The notes below the pieces were generated by a model. The model did no database searches. It worked only from the letters and a program-made list of their open reading frames with translations, and was not told the origin of the DNA. Shown in pieces: positions 48,927 to 58,080 of a stretch of 64,000 bases of DNA (position 1 is its first letter; the number at the start of each line of letters is the position of its first letter). The DNA is from Vibrio ziniensis. Its GTDB lineage: Bacteria > Pseudomonadota > Gammaproteobacteria > Enterobacterales > Vibrionaceae. The translations under genes were made by a program, and so were the position numbers. The stretch spans positions 2,728,001 to 2,792,000 of the forward strand of contig NZ_CP049331.1 of NCBI RefSeq assembly GCF_011064285.1, in the 5' to 3' direction.

Positions 48927-50339
48927 TCAAACCGAAATACCGCTAGTAACAATCAAGACCACGGCAGCAATCGCAGCCATTGTTAAAACAATCAACCCCC
49001 ATTTCTCTTTGCCGATAAACGGAGCTCGTCCCTGCTCTTTCTTCGCCTTCAGGTAGAAATACAACCCAGGGAAATAGAGCAATGAAGAGAGCAGCAAATA
49101 ATCCAATCCCGATGCATACAGCAACCAAATACCATAGATGCTTGCACCCATACCGATAAAAAGAAGCTGACTTCCCTTTCCTTGCTCAATAGCCAGTTTC
49201 AAAGCGTATGCTCCAACTAACAGGTATGGTACGAGGATCATTTCAGAGGCAATGATCAACAAGGTGTCGTAGGTACTACCTGCATACATCACAAAAACCA
49301 GTGACACTTGGATACAGATATTCGTTAGTGTCAGCGATTTTACAGGGCTTCCTGCTTTATTTTGAGTGAGATATTTCTTAGGGAAAATGCCATCTCGTGC
49401 ACACAAATACGGTGCTTCTGAGGCAAGTACCGTCCAGCTCAAGAATGCACCACATACAGACACAATTAGCCCTAGACCTATGATGTATTGCCCCCAAGAT
49501 CCAATGATTGCGGTTAACACTTTCGCCATAGATGGGTTTTGATAGCCAGCGAGCTCTACAGGTTTAATTACCCCCATAGATAGTAAAGTCACCAACACAT
49601 AAATAGACAAAGCAGTAAGCAAACCTAAAATCGTCGCTCGGCCAATGTCTTTGCGGTTACGCGCACGACTTGATACGACGACAGCGCCTTCAATACCGAT
49701 AAATACCCATACAGTGATCAACATTGTGCCTTTAACTTGTGCCCAAAGATCGTAACTGGCATCAAAATGCAAACCAGTAAGATCGAGCGTAAAAGTCTCC
49801 CATCTGAATGCGATAGCTGCGCAAATGATAAAGGTGATCAAAGGGATCATCTTGGCAAAAGTCGTGACCATGTTGATTAGTGCAGCAGTTTTCACACCTC
49901 GCAAAACCAAACCGTGCATGATCCACAGTAATGCTGAAGCGCCAATCATGGAGATCACGGTGTTACCTGAGCCAAACAACACATTGTCTGGAGTATCAAA
50001 CAGCAACCCTAAAGTACTAAACACGATCACCAGATAAGAGACATTTGCCAGCATAGCGCTGAACCAGTAACCCCAAGCTGAGCAGAAACCGACGAAATCG
50101 CCAAAACCAGCACGAGCAAAACCGAACACACCACTGTCTATTTTAGGCTTGAGCTCTGTCAATTGTTGAAATGACAAAGCAAGGAATATCATCCCAATGC
50201 CGGTAATCCCCCAGCCTAGCATGACGGCTAATGGGCTAGCGACTGAAGCCATATTTTGCGGCAAGCTGAAAACGCCCGCGCCAATCATCGAACCAATGAC
50301 TAAAGCGGTCAAAGCTCCGATACCAAGTTTGTTATCCAT
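48927..50339 (-). CDS. Basic amino acid/polyamine antiporter (APC family, ArcD/LysI-like)
   Basis: 470 residues, ~12-13 transmembrane helices. APC start motif LVIGSMIGAGVFSLPQ (~13-28), then IDSGVFGFARAGFGDF and VWVFIGIEGAVVVSSRARN (~212-230), typical of arginine:ornithine and lysine antiporters (TC 2.A.3.2). Exact substrate is not decided; presence of argR and argP/argO elsewhere in the window does not prove it. No lysine riboswitch is recognisable in its upstream region. Confidence 0.85.
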   Translation of the reverse strand: MDNKLGIGALTALVIGSMIGAGVFSLPQNMASVASPLAVMLGWGITGIGMIFLALSFQQLTELKPKIDSGVFGFARAGFGDFVGFCSAWGYWFSAMLANVSYLVIVFSTLGLLFDTPDNVLFGSGNTVISMIGASALLWIMHGLVLRGVKTAALINMVTTFAKMIPLITFIICAAIAFRWETFTLDLTGLHFDASYDLWAQVKGTMLITVWVFIGIEGAVVVSSRARNRKDIGRATILGLLTALSIYVLVTLLSMGVIKPVELAGYQNPSMAKVLTAIIGSWGQYIIGLGLIVSVCGAFLSWTVLASEAPYLCARDGIFPKKYLTQNKAGSPVKSLTLTNICIQVSLVFVMYAGSTYDTLLIIASEMILVPYLLVGAYALKLAIEQGKGSQLLFIGMGASIYGIWLLYASGLDYLLLSSLLYFPGLYFYLKAKKEQGRAPFIGKEKWGLIVLTMAAIAAVVLIVTSGISV

Positions 50340-50571
50340 GGTGTATCCAGTGAGTATTTTGAAATTAAGAGAAACTCTTCTATGAAAATTTAGCCCATTA
50401 AACGGCTAAGCTAATGAAATTACTTCGCAAGTATTAGATTAGAAAATTACATATACAGATAAGTAATGAGTTATACGCGCAGATTAAAATACTAATTTTA
50501 CAATAAAATTAAGAACATTTAGTACGAACAATATCAATAAGAAGTGAGTTTGTTTAGGAAATAGACAATAT
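50340..50571. other. Upstream region of the APC transporter gene
   Basis: About 230 bp of AT-rich sequence before the repeat element; no gene or clear riboswitch seen. Confidence 0.5.
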
Positions 50572-50740
50572 TACTGGTCTGGAAAATTTCCTGATCAGTG
50601 AATGGGCGTCGATAAGCAACCCCTCCGAGCCATGAATGGCTCGGCGGAGCTTCAGGGACGAATGAATGCGCGTTTGCGTTTGACGCCCATTCTCTGTTCT
50701 ACCGATGCTCAGTCTGGTCATATTTTTGTCTAGGATGGTA
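50572..50740 (+). repeat. ~167-bp palindromic element, copy 4
   Basis: Left end diverged (TACTGGTCTGGA), right end TCTAGGATGGTA intact; internal dyads kept with scattered changes. Between the APC gene and mdh. Confidence 0.86.
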
Positions 50741-50757
50741 TAACGATATCTTTAACC

Positions 50758-50787
50758 ACAAAAAAGCCGCCCCATTGAGGAGCGGCT
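50758..50787 (-). terminator. mdh terminator
   Basis: On the minus strand: AGCCGCTCCTCAATGGGGCGGCT hairpin followed by TTTTTTG, 24 bp after the mdh stop. Confidence 0.88.
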
Positions 50788-50810
50788 CTGAAATTCTTAA
50801 AAGTGATTAA

Positions 50811-51743
50811 TTACTTAACGAATTCGACACCCGTTTGAATATCGCCGTTGAGTGTTTCCAACATACCATCTAAAGCCGCTTTTTCGTATTGGCTTAATGG
50901 ACCATAACTCAACACCTCTTCTACACCGTTTTTACCCAACTTAACTGGTTGAGCAAAGAACTGAGCGTGCTCACCGTTACCATCAACATACGCGTATTCG
51001 ATAACATCTTCGCCTTGTAGAGCTTTCACTAAAGACAAACCGAAGCGACAAGCCGCTTGCCCCATAGATAGAGTTGCACTGCCGCCACCCGCTTTCGCTT
51101 CAACAACTTCAGTACCTGCATTTTGAATTCGTTTAGTCAACGCTTCCACTTCCGCATCCGTAAACTCAACGCCTTCAACTTGAGAAAGAAGAGGAAGAAT
51201 AGTCACACCAGAATGACCACCAATAACAGGAACGCGAACATCGCCCGGATCTTTCTGTTTTAACTCGGCAACGAAAGTTTCAGCACGAATAACATCAAGA
51301 GTGGTAACACCAAACAATTTACGTTTATTGTAAACGCCTGCTTTTTTCAAAACTTCAGCAGCAATAGGAACCGTTGTATTTACTGGGTTAGTAATAATAC
51401 CCACACAAGCATTTGGACATACAACAGCAATACGTTCAGCCAGAGATCTTACAATCCCCGCATTCACATTAAACAGATCCGCACGATCCATACCCGGTTT
51501 ACGAGCAACACCCGCGGAAATTAAAACAACATCTGAGCCTTCGAGTGCAGGAGTTGGATCCTCACCACAATAGCCTTTTATAGAAACAGGAGTTGGAATA
51601 TGACTAAGGTCCGCAGCAACACCAGGTGTTACTGGAGCAATATCATATAGAGCAAGATCAGATCCAGCAGGTAAACGGTTCTTAAGTAGTAAAGCGAGGG
51701 CTTGACCGATGCCGCCAGCGGCACCAATTACAGAGACTTTCAT
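50811..51743 (-). CDS. mdh: Malate dehydrogenase (NAD)
   Basis: 310 residues (E. coli 312). TCA cycle enzyme. NAD loop [17 protein letters not shown] (~4-20), substrate Arg region [11 protein letters not shown] (~81-91), [16 protein letters not shown] (~116-131) and catalytic His in [13 protein letters not shown] (~174-186). AGGAGAAC ribosome site. Divergent from argR, the conserved gamma-proteobacterial arrangement. Confidence 0.97.
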   Translation of the reverse strand: MKVSVIGAAGGIGQALALLLKNRLPAGSDLALYDIAPVTPGVAADLSHIPTPVSIKGYCGEDPTPALEGSDVVLISAGVARKPGMDRADLFNVNAGIVRSLAERIAVVCPNACVGIITNPVNTTVPIAAEVLKKAGVYNKRKLFGVTTLDVIRAETFVAELKQKDPGDVRVPVIGGHSGVTILPLLSQVEGVEFTDAEVEALTKRIQNAGTEVVEAKAGGGSATLSMGQAACRFGLSLVKALQGEDVIEYAYVDGNGEHAQFFAQPVKLGKNGVEEVLSYGPLSQYEKAALDGMLETLNGDIQTGVEFVK

Positions 51744-52066
51744 TATCGTTCTCCTTATGAGTTTTTGTCTTATATATGTTTTGTAGGGTTGTTTAATATC
51801 TGACCAAAAAAAATTATAGCAATCACAACTTGATTACAAACAATTAACGTCAGCTTTGCGACTTTGGACACTTACTAGCCAAATCGACAATCACCGACGG
51901 GGTACTGACATATCCGTTGCTCCCCTTAAATCTCCCTTTTACGCTCTCCTTGAGCTCTAATTATACCTATTTACAGTGACCTTTTAGACAGTTTTGAAGC
52001 TTAATTTGCCTATAAATGAATATCTATGCGAGAATATGCAGCATTATTGAATTAGTGGTAATAAAC
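51744..52066. other. Divergent mdh/argR control region
   Basis: 323 bp holding both promoters. Near argR there is one half-good ARG box; otherwise nothing recognised. Confidence 0.5.
52015..52032 (+). promoter_or_regulatory. Possible ARG box before argR
   Basis: AATGAATATCTATGCGAG compared with wnTGAATwwwwATTCAnw: the left half matches 5/5, the right half 3/5. E. coli argR is autoregulated through two boxes 3 bp apart; the second box here is poor. Confidence 0.3.
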
Positions 52067-52537
52067 ATGCGTAGTGTAGATAAACAAGACAACCTAGTCC
52101 GCGCTTTTAAAGCTTTATTAAAAGAAGAACGATTTGGCTCTCAAGGCGATATCGTCGACGCTCTCAAAAATGAAGGTTTTGATAACATTAACCAATCCAA
52201 AGTCTCTCGTATGCTTACTAAGTTTGGCGCAGTGCGCACACGTAATGCAAAAATGGAGATGGTGTATTGTTTACCTGCCGAGTTAGGCGTTCCAACGGTA
52301 TCAAGCTCTCTACGAGAATTAGTACTGGACGTTGACTACAACAATGCATTGGTAGTGATTCATACCGGTCCAGGGGCTGCTCAACTTATCGCTCGTTTAC
52401 TGGATTCTCTTGGTAAATCAGAAGGCATCCTTGGCGTTGTTGCCGGCGACGATACCATCTTTATTACACCTACGCTTAACATTACAACTAAGCAGCTATT
52501 TACTTCTGTCTGTGAATTGTTTGAATACGCAGGCTAA
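52067..52537 (+). CDS. argR: Arginine repressor ArgR
   Basis: 156 residues (E. coli 156). N-terminal winged HTH (~1-70, [21 protein letters not shown]) and C-terminal hexamerisation/arginine domain with [15 protein letters not shown] (~98-112) and [13 protein letters not shown] (~120-132). Represses arginine genes and helps XerCD at cer-type sites. ATG 52067 gives the known N-terminus [15 protein letters not shown]; the start at 52016 is rejected. Confidence 0.96.
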   Translation: MRSVDKQDNLVRAFKALLKEERFGSQGDIVDALKNEGFDNINQSKVSRMLTKFGAVRTRNAKMEMVYCLPAELGVPTVSSSLRELVLDVDYNNALVVIHTGPGAAQLIARLLDSLGKSEGILGVVAGDDTIFITPTLNITTKQLFTSVCELFEYAG

Positions 52538-52597
52538 CAAGTAACTAGCGATTCAGAGTGTAACTTATTAATCGTTAAATATTATTGCCTTTCTTAC

Positions 52598-52630
52598 AGT
52601 CACGTACTGGGATCAATACGTGACTTTTTC
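52598..52630 (+). terminator. argR terminator
   Basis: AGTCACGTA/TACGTGACT stem with a 10-nt loop, followed by TTTTTC, 60 bp after the argR stop. Confidence 0.85.
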
Positions 52631-52911
52631 TTTCCTAAAAGCACCATATGCAAACAGGGCTTTTTTAACAAAATAAAAACAACCAGTTCATTACAAAAAA
52701 GAAACAAATAAAAACAACTCATTCTAAGTTACTGGTAATAATTAGCTTTTATGACTACTTTTTTAAACATCACTATTATTATGTGATGTTTTTTTGCTAT
52801 TATCCTGACACTTTTTCAACATAAGGATTGAAGAAGCAATTGTTTCTAGCGAAGAAACACCCAATGCAACAGTGCTTGTTTGGGAAATTATGAATGAAGG
52901 AAGGGAAATTC
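52631..52911 (+). other. Leader/promoter region of the TRAP operon
   Basis: About 280 bp without a gene, A-rich, containing a second terminator-like hairpin at 52765-52796 that no known gene explains. Confidence 0.55.
52765..52796 (+). terminator. Orphan terminator-like hairpin before the TAXI gene
   Basis: AACATCAC-TATTATTAT-GTGATGTT stem followed by a run of T (seven to eight counting the stem end). It lies 170 bp after the argR terminator and 115 bp before the binding-protein start, so it may end a small RNA or attenuate the TRAP operon. Confidence 0.6.
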
Positions 52912-53880
52912 ATGGCATTGAATAAAATCATAAAGGTCGGCGCTATTGCTGCAACTATTTTTGCAACTGGCACCGTTAACGCTCAAGAATTCATCACTAT
53001 AGGTACTGGTTCTGTCACCGGTGTTTATTACCCAACAGGTGGTGCAATTTGTAAGTTAGTTAACAAAGACCGAAAAGAACACAACATTCGCTGCTCTGTG
53101 GAATCTACCGGCGGTTCTATTTATAACGTAAATACTATTCGCTCTGGCGAACTTGATTTCGGTATTGTTCAATCGGACTGGCAATACCACGGCTACAACG
53201 GAACAAGTGAATTTTCAGAGCAAGGTCCATACAAAAAACTACGTGCGATGTTCTCACTTCACACTGAACCTTTTAACATCATCGCTCGTTCAGACTCAGG
53301 TATTAACGGTGTAGCAGATCTTGCTGGAAAACGTGTAAACATAGGTAACCCTGGCTCTGGTGACCGTGCAACTATGCAAGTGGTTATGGATGCTTTTGGT
53401 TGGACAACTGACAGCTTCAAACTTGCTTCTGAGCTAAAAGGCTCCGAGCGTTCTCAAGCATTGTGTGATAACAAAATCGACGCATTCATCTACATGGTTG
53501 GCCATCCAAATGGTTCAATCAAAGAAGCGACAACTTCATGTGATGCGAAGCTAGTTCCAGCAACAGGCGACCAGATCGCTAAGATCGTTGCTGATAACCC
53601 ATACTATGCATACAGCACAGTTCCAGCGGGTATGTACCGTGGCACAGATCAAGATGTAAAAAGCTTCGGTGTAGCTGCAACGCTAGTAACCACATCTGAT
53701 GTTTCAGATGAAGTGGCTTACAACGTTGCAAAAGCAGTATTTGAAAACTTCGAAACGTTCACTCGTTTGCACCCTGCATTTGCAAACTTGAAGAAAGAAG
53801 ACATGGTTAAAGCGGGGATTTCTATTCCTCTACACCCAGGTGCTGCGAAATACTACAAAGAAATTGGTTTGCTAAAATAA
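52912..53880 (+). CDS. TAXI-family TRAP transporter binding protein
   Basis: 322 residues. Signal peptide (~1-24, ending VNA-QEF). Mature start FITIGTGSVTGVYYPTGGAICKLVN is the TAXI family hallmark, with SGELDFGIVQSDWQY and GKRVNIGNPGSGDR (phosphate/carboxylate-type loops). Binds an unknown substrate (glutamate or other carboxylates in relatives) in the periplasm for the fused permease downstream. ATG 52912 follows GGAAGGGAAA; an ATG at 52894 is less well placed. Confidence 0.92.
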   Translation: MALNKIIKVGAIAATIFATGTVNAQEFITIGTGSVTGVYYPTGGAICKLVNKDRKEHNIRCSVESTGGSIYNVNTIRSGELDFGIVQSDWQYHGYNGTSEFSEQGPYKKLRAMFSLHTEPFNIIARSDSGINGVADLAGKRVNIGNPGSGDRATMQVVMDAFGWTTDSFKLASELKGSERSQALCDNKIDAFIYMVGHPNGSIKEATTSCDAKLVPATGDQIAKIVADNPYYAYSTVPAGMYRGTDQDVKSFGVAATLVTTSDVSDEVAYNVAKAVFENFETFTRLHPAFANLKKEDMVKAGISIPLHPGAAKYYKEIGLLK

Positions 53881-53893
53881 TCAAGGCAACCTC

Positions 53894-53922
53894 GAATAGG
53901 GAGGCCTAGCGCCTCCCTATTC
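53894..53922 (+). terminator. Intercistronic hairpin after the TAXI gene
   Basis: Perfect 12-bp stem GAATAGGGAGGC/GCCTCCCTATTC with a 5-nt loop, 13 bp after the stop; only a weak T-rich tail. Probably partial terminator or 3'-end protector giving more binding protein than permease. Confidence 0.6.
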
Positions 53923-53992
53923 ATTTATCTTCTAGCCATTATTTCAGATTTTTTTGGTTTTCACTCAAATTCGAAGACCTCTTTTCGTAGTA

Positions 53993-54134
53993 ATACCCAA
54001 ACTACTTGGAATTGCAGGTAGGCGGCAAGTGAGTGAATCCCCATGACCACAAATTACCATGCGTGATTGGGGTGAACGAACGCAGACCCTATACCAAAAC
54101 ACAAAGTGCTGCAGCATCAAGTAGGAAGGGGATA
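53993..54134 (+). repeat. ERIC element, copy C (diverged)
   Basis: Starts ATACCCAAACTACTTGG and holds GTGAATCCCCATGACC...GATTGGGGTGAACG; about 16 bp longer than the other copies due to extra sequence near the right end. Lies inside the TRAP operon. Confidence 0.82.
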
Positions 54135-54164
54135 ATCTTTACCATCATTAAAAGGATAATGTAC

Positions 54165-56744
54165 ATGACGCAGACAAATTCTCCGTCTCAAGATGTGCAA
54201 GAGATGGTCGCACAATCGGATACAGGCGCCAGAAACCCAAGTGGTATTCCGGGTCGTATTTTGTGGTTTGTGCCACTATGTTGGTCTTTATTCCAACTTT
54301 GGTACGCCTCTCCGTTGCCATTCATATTCAATTTCGGCGTACTTAACGATACGCAAGCAAGGGCGATCCATTTATCGTTTGCTGTCTTTCTTGCATTTAC
54401 TGCCTATCCAGCTCTAAAAGATTCACCACGAGACCGTATCCCTCTCATTGATTGGGCATTCGCACTTGTCGGTAGCTTTTGTGCTGCATACATCTATTTA
54501 TTCTACGAGCAATTAGCTGGGCGTTCAGGTGCTCCAACGCTTGCTGATGTGGTCACCGCATCCGCAGGTATGTTATTGCTTTTGGAAGCAACTCGCCGTG
54601 CTCTTGGTCCACCGCTCATGGCAGTTGCGGCTGTGTTCCTGCTCTACACCTTTGCTGGTCCTTATATGCCAGAAGTGATTGCTCACAAAGGCGCAAGTTT
54701 GAATAAGGCAATGTCACATCTTTGGCTCACAACTGAAGGGGTATTCGGCGTTGCGTTGGGTGTTTCTACCTCATTTGTGTTCTTATTCGTACTGTTTGGC
54801 GCGATGCTGGAAAGAGCAGGAGCTGGCGCATACTTCATTAAAGTAGCTTTCTCACTGTTAGGGCATATGCGTGGTGGTCCAGCGAAAGCTGCGGTTGTAG
54901 CTTCTGGTTTATCGGGTCTAGTTTCAGGCTCATCGATAGCCAACGTTGTAACAACAGGTACTTTCACTATTCCACTGATGAAGAAAGTCGGCTTCCCTGC
55001 ATCCAAAGCAGGGGCAGTAGAAGTGGCCGCGTCAACCAACGGTCAGCTTACACCACCAATTATGGGTGCAGCGGCTTTCTTGATGGTGGAATACGTCGGT
55101 ATTTCTTATGTAGAAGTAATCAAAGCGGCGCTGTTACCAGCGCTGATCTCATACATCGCGCTGATCTACATTGTCCATTTAGAAGCCTGTAAAGCGGGAA
55201 TGCAAGGCCTGCCAAGACGCAATAGTTCAACATTTTTACAAAGCCTGCTGTCATTCACAGGAACCATTCTTGCGATATGCGTGATTAGTGCTCTGGTCTA
55301 CTACGGTATTGGCTGGACAAAAGAAGTCTTTGGCTCCGCTGCCACCGTGTTGGTGGGTATTGCTCTTCTTATTTCCTACGTTGCTCTGGTGAAGATCTCG
55401 GCAAAGCACGCAAAAGATGGCGGCTTTGAATTTGAAGAAGATATTCAGGAAATTCCGGATGTTGGTCCTACAGTCAAATCCGGTCTGCATTTCCTGTTGC
55501 CAATCGTGGTTTTGGTTTGGTGTCTGACCGTTGAACGTTTTTCTCCAGGTCTATCAGCATTCTGGGCAACCGTGTTCATGATGTTCATTCTGCTGACTCA
55601 ACGTCCACTGATGGCTTACTTTAACCAGTCCAACGACACCACAGAACAAGCAAAACTTGGCGTAGTCGATTTGCTTGAAAGCTTAGTGTCTGGTGGTCGC
55701 AACATGATTGGTATCGGTGTTGCAACTGCCGCAGCGGGTACTGTTGTAGGTGTTGTTACCCTGACAGGTATTGGTCTGGTGATGACTGACTTCGTTGAGT
55801 TTATCTCTGGCGGTAGCGTGATCATGATGCTGGTGTTCACCGCTGTGATCAGTTTGATATTGGGTATGGGTCTGCCAACGACTGCAAACTACATCGTAGT
55901 ATCGACTTTGATGGCTCCTGTTATCGTGACTCTAGGTGCTCAGCACGGGCTGATTATTCCACTTATCGCAGTACACTTATTCGTGTTCTACTTCGGTATC
56001 TTGGCGGACGATACGCCTCCTGTGGGTTTAGCCGCTTTTGCCGCCGCTGCCATTGCCAAGTCCGACCCAATACGTACCGGTTTGCAAGGTTTTGCCTACG
56101 ATATACGAACGGCCATTTTGCCATTCATGTTTGTGTTCAACACTCAGCTACTATTGATGGGTATTGATACTTGGTGGCATCTCGGATTGACCGTCATATC
56201 GTCGATCATTGCGATGTTGCTGTTTTCAGCCGCAACACAAGGATGGTGGTTTACCAAAACCAAATGGTGGGAAATTGTTGCGCTTCTAGCGCTGACATTT
56301 ACCTTCTTCCGCCCTGGTTTCTGGTGGGACATGGTTTATCCGTCTAAAGAAGTTCATCCTGGCGTAGAGCTTGTACAAATTGTTGAAGATACACCAGTAG
56401 GTCAACCTCTTCAGTTACTGGTTGCGGGTGAGACACTTGAAGGTAAACTCGTGTCTAAAACGGTTGTTTTGCCCTTTGATGACAGAGCGACAACACCAGA
56501 AGAACGCATTTCTTCAATGGGTCTGATGCTCAACAATGATGGCGAAAAGATGATCGTTGATATGGTTGAGTTTGGCAGCCCTGCTGAATCTGCAGGTATC
56601 GATTTCGGTTGGGAAATTGAATCGATCGTGATCGACAGCGAGCGACCAATGAAAGAATGGGTATTCCTACCTGCGCTATTACTGACAATTTTACTTGGCT
56701 GGAATCAGCGAAGAAGAGCTCAAAAAGAGCAGGCGCACGCATAA
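54165..56744 (+). CDS. TRAP transporter fused permease (DctQM, TAXI type) with C-terminal PDZ-like domain
   Basis: 859 residues. Small-subunit-like part (~30-130), then a large DctM-type region (~130-720) with LSGLVSGSSIANVVTTGTF, AAAFLMVEY and GLPTTANYIVVSTLMAP, in all ~17-20 helices. A soluble stretch at ~733-835 (DUF3394-like) contains MVEFGSPAESAGIDFGWEI, which resembles a PDZ ligand-binding fold, and a last membrane helix at ~836-852. ATG 54165 with AAAGGA before it; an in-frame ATG at 54033 lies in the ERIC copy and is rejected. Partner of the TAXI protein upstream; Na+-coupled import is expected from the family. Confidence 0.9.
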   Translation: MTQTNSPSQDVQEMVAQSDTGARNPSGIPGRILWFVPLCWSLFQLWYASPLPFIFNFGVLNDTQARAIHLSFAVFLAFTAYPALKDSPRDRIPLIDWAFALVGSFCAAYIYLFYEQLAGRSGAPTLADVVTASAGMLLLLEATRRALGPPLMAVAAVFLLYTFAGPYMPEVIAHKGASLNKAMSHLWLTTEGVFGVALGVSTSFVFLFVLFGAMLERAGAGAYFIKVAFSLLGHMRGGPAKAAVVASGLSGLVSGSSIANVVTTGTFTIPLMKKVGFPASKAGAVEVAASTNGQLTPPIMGAAAFLMVEYVGISYVEVIKAALLPALISYIALIYIVHLEACKAGMQGLPRRNSSTFLQSLLSFTGTILAICVISALVYYGIGWTKEVFGSAATVLVGIALLISYVALVKISAKHAKDGGFEFEEDIQEIPDVGPTVKSGLHFLLPIVVLVWCLTVERFSPGLSAFWATVFMMFILLTQRPLMAYFNQSNDTTEQAKLGVVDLLESLVSGGRNMIGIGVATAAAGTVVGVVTLTGIGLVMTDFVEFISGGSVIMMLVFTAVISLILGMGLPTTANYIVVSTLMAPVIVTLGAQHGLIIPLIAVHLFVFYFGILADDTPPVGLAAFAAAAIAKSDPIRTGLQGFAYDIRTAILPFMFVFNTQLLLMGIDTWWHLGLTVISSIIAMLLFSAATQGWWFTKTKWWEIVALLALTFTFFRPGFWWDMVYPSKEVHPGVELVQIVEDTPVGQPLQLLVAGETLEGKLVSKTVVLPFDDRATTPEERISSMGLMLNNDGEKMIVDMVEFGSPAESAGIDFGWEIESIVIDSERPMKEWVFLPALLLTILLGWNQRRRAQKEQAHA

Positions 56745-56810
56745 TTACCTGCCAAGTTAATTTATGATGTTTATAAGCAATTAGCTTGGCTTTATTCAGA
56801 GAAAAGCACT

Positions 56811-57248
56811 ATGTATAAACACATTCTTGTTCCTGTTGATTTAAATGAGCATGGTTTCTGTGACAAGGCTGTTGAACATGCGGTTTGGCATGCAAAACAA
56901 AGCAATGCAAAAATCCATCTTCTCAATGTTCTACCTGGTATTCACATGTCGATGGTTGCTACCTACTTCCCTAAAGAAGCAGCAAAGCAAATGAAAGAAG
57001 ACGTGAAACAACAGCTGAAAAAATTTGCACAACAATTCAGCGTAGAAGGCGTTGAATTTGATGTGTACGTTGCTGAAGGGAAACCTTATAGCACCATTCT
57101 TGATTATGCTAAGAAAGTTGAAGCTGACTTGATTGTGATGCCAAGTCACAAACGTTCTCGTATCGACAAAGTAGTATTAGGTTCTGTAGCCAGCAAAGTG
57201 GTTGAGAACTCTCCAGTGAACGTCCTTGTTATCAAACCAAATGGTTGA
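56811..57248 (+). CDS. Universal stress protein (UspA family)
   Basis: 145 residues. Starts MYKHILVPVDLNEHG with the usual VPVD; C-terminal part ADLIVMPSHKRSRIDKVVLGSVASKVV aligns with the ATP-loop pattern GxHGxxG...GS, but the first two glycines are replaced (PSHK), leaving only the final GS. It follows the TRAP permease by 66 bp on the same strand, like teaD after teaABC in Halomonas, so a role in controlling the transporter is plausible but unproven. Confidence 0.88.
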   Translation: MYKHILVPVDLNEHGFCDKAVEHAVWHAKQSNAKIHLLNVLPGIHMSMVATYFPKEAAKQMKEDVKQQLKKFAQQFSVEGVEFDVYVAEGKPYSTILDYAKKVEADLIVMPSHKRSRIDKVVLGSVASKVVENSPVNVLVIKPNG

Positions 57249-57274
57249 TTGATGGTTTGAATCACTTAGCAAAT

Positions 57275-57310
57275 AGATAAAGGCGCTTAATGCGCCTTTA
57301 TCTATTTTTT
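57275..57310 (+). terminator. Terminator of the TRAP-usp unit
   Basis: GATAAAGGCGC-TTAAT-GCGCCTTTATC stem followed by TATTTTTT, about 27 bp after the usp stop. Confidence 0.88.
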
Positions 57311-57429
57311 ACCTATTTGTTTTTACCTATTAGCTTTTACCTATCACACTAATTTAAAAATCCACCTAGCGATAATACGAATAATTATCAATAATGAGTT
57401 CAACAAAGAGATACAAGGTTGGATTAATT

Positions 57430-57816
57430 ATGAAAAAGACTATCAGTTTTGCAGCATTACATTTCAGCATTGCCTTTACCGTTGCATACGTACTGACAGG
57501 CGACATCATTTTAGGCAGCCTGATCGCAATGCTTGAACCAATGGTTAATACCGTAGCGTTTTACTTCCATGAAAAAGCTTGGGATAAATACACTCCGCTA
57601 CAACGTTATGCTCATAACCCAAGAATCAAAACTATGAGTTTTGCCTTGATTCACTACACAGTGGCTTTCAACGTGGCATACATGCTGACAGGCAGCTGGT
57701 TAATTGGTGGTGTTATGGCGTTGATTGAGCCTAGCTTTAATACTTGTGCTTACTACTTCCATGAGAAATTCTGGCAGAACAAATTCCACAATAATCACTG
57801 GCAATGTGCCCACTAA
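57430..57816 (+). CDS. DUF2061 protein with two tandem repeats
   Basis: 128 residues made of two similar ~50-residue modules. Module 1 (~5-52) has FAALHFSIAFTVAYVLTG and EPMVNTVAFYFHEKAW; module 2 (~71-120) has FALIHYTVAFNVAYMLTG and EPSFNTCAYYFHEKFW. Each holds two hydrophobic helices, so the protein is a small four-helix membrane protein formed by internal duplication. Function unknown. ATG 57430 after GGTTGGA; ATG 57394 would add 12 residues. Confidence 0.85.
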   Translation: MKKTISFAALHFSIAFTVAYVLTGDIILGSLIAMLEPMVNTVAFYFHEKAWDKYTPLQRYAHNPRIKTMSFALIHYTVAFNVAYMLTGSWLIGGVMALIEPSFNTCAYYFHEKFWQNKFHNNHWQCAH

Positions 57817-57878
57817 CCATCATCGCATTCAAACACAAAGCCCCAGCATTAAACTCTGTCTCTTAGTCACAAGTCTTT

Positions 57879-58010
57879 ACTCCTCCCCTTTCGAAGGGGA
57901 GGATGGGTGGGGTTTCTTCCACGAAACTTAATTAAGATTGTCATGATCAATACGTTCAGTGGACTTCAACCCCCTCTAACTCCCCCTCAACTGAGGGGAG
58001 GACCAGAAGA
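57879..58010 (-). repeat. GC-hairpin-flanked ~135-bp element, copy 2 (inverted)
   Basis: Reverse-complement copy of the element at 20524-20658, with CTCCCCTTTCGAAGGGGAG and CCCTCAACTGAGGGG hairpins at its ends and a shared centre (CCACGAAACTTAATTAAG). Between the DUF2061 gene and the GH2-like gene. Confidence 0.8.
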
Positions 58011-58080
58011 CAAATGCTTATTTATTTGTGACTAAGAGATAGAGCGCCAAACTAGGACATTTTATTTACACTAATGGCTC

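Noticed and set aside
50340..50571. Lysine riboswitch before the APC transporter
   Set aside because: No conserved lysine-riboswitch core or terminator stem could be recognised in the upstream 230 bp.
54033..54164. N-terminal extension of the TRAP permease
   Set aside because: The extra 44 residues are encoded by the ERIC copy; the ATG at 54165 has a proper AAAGGA site.
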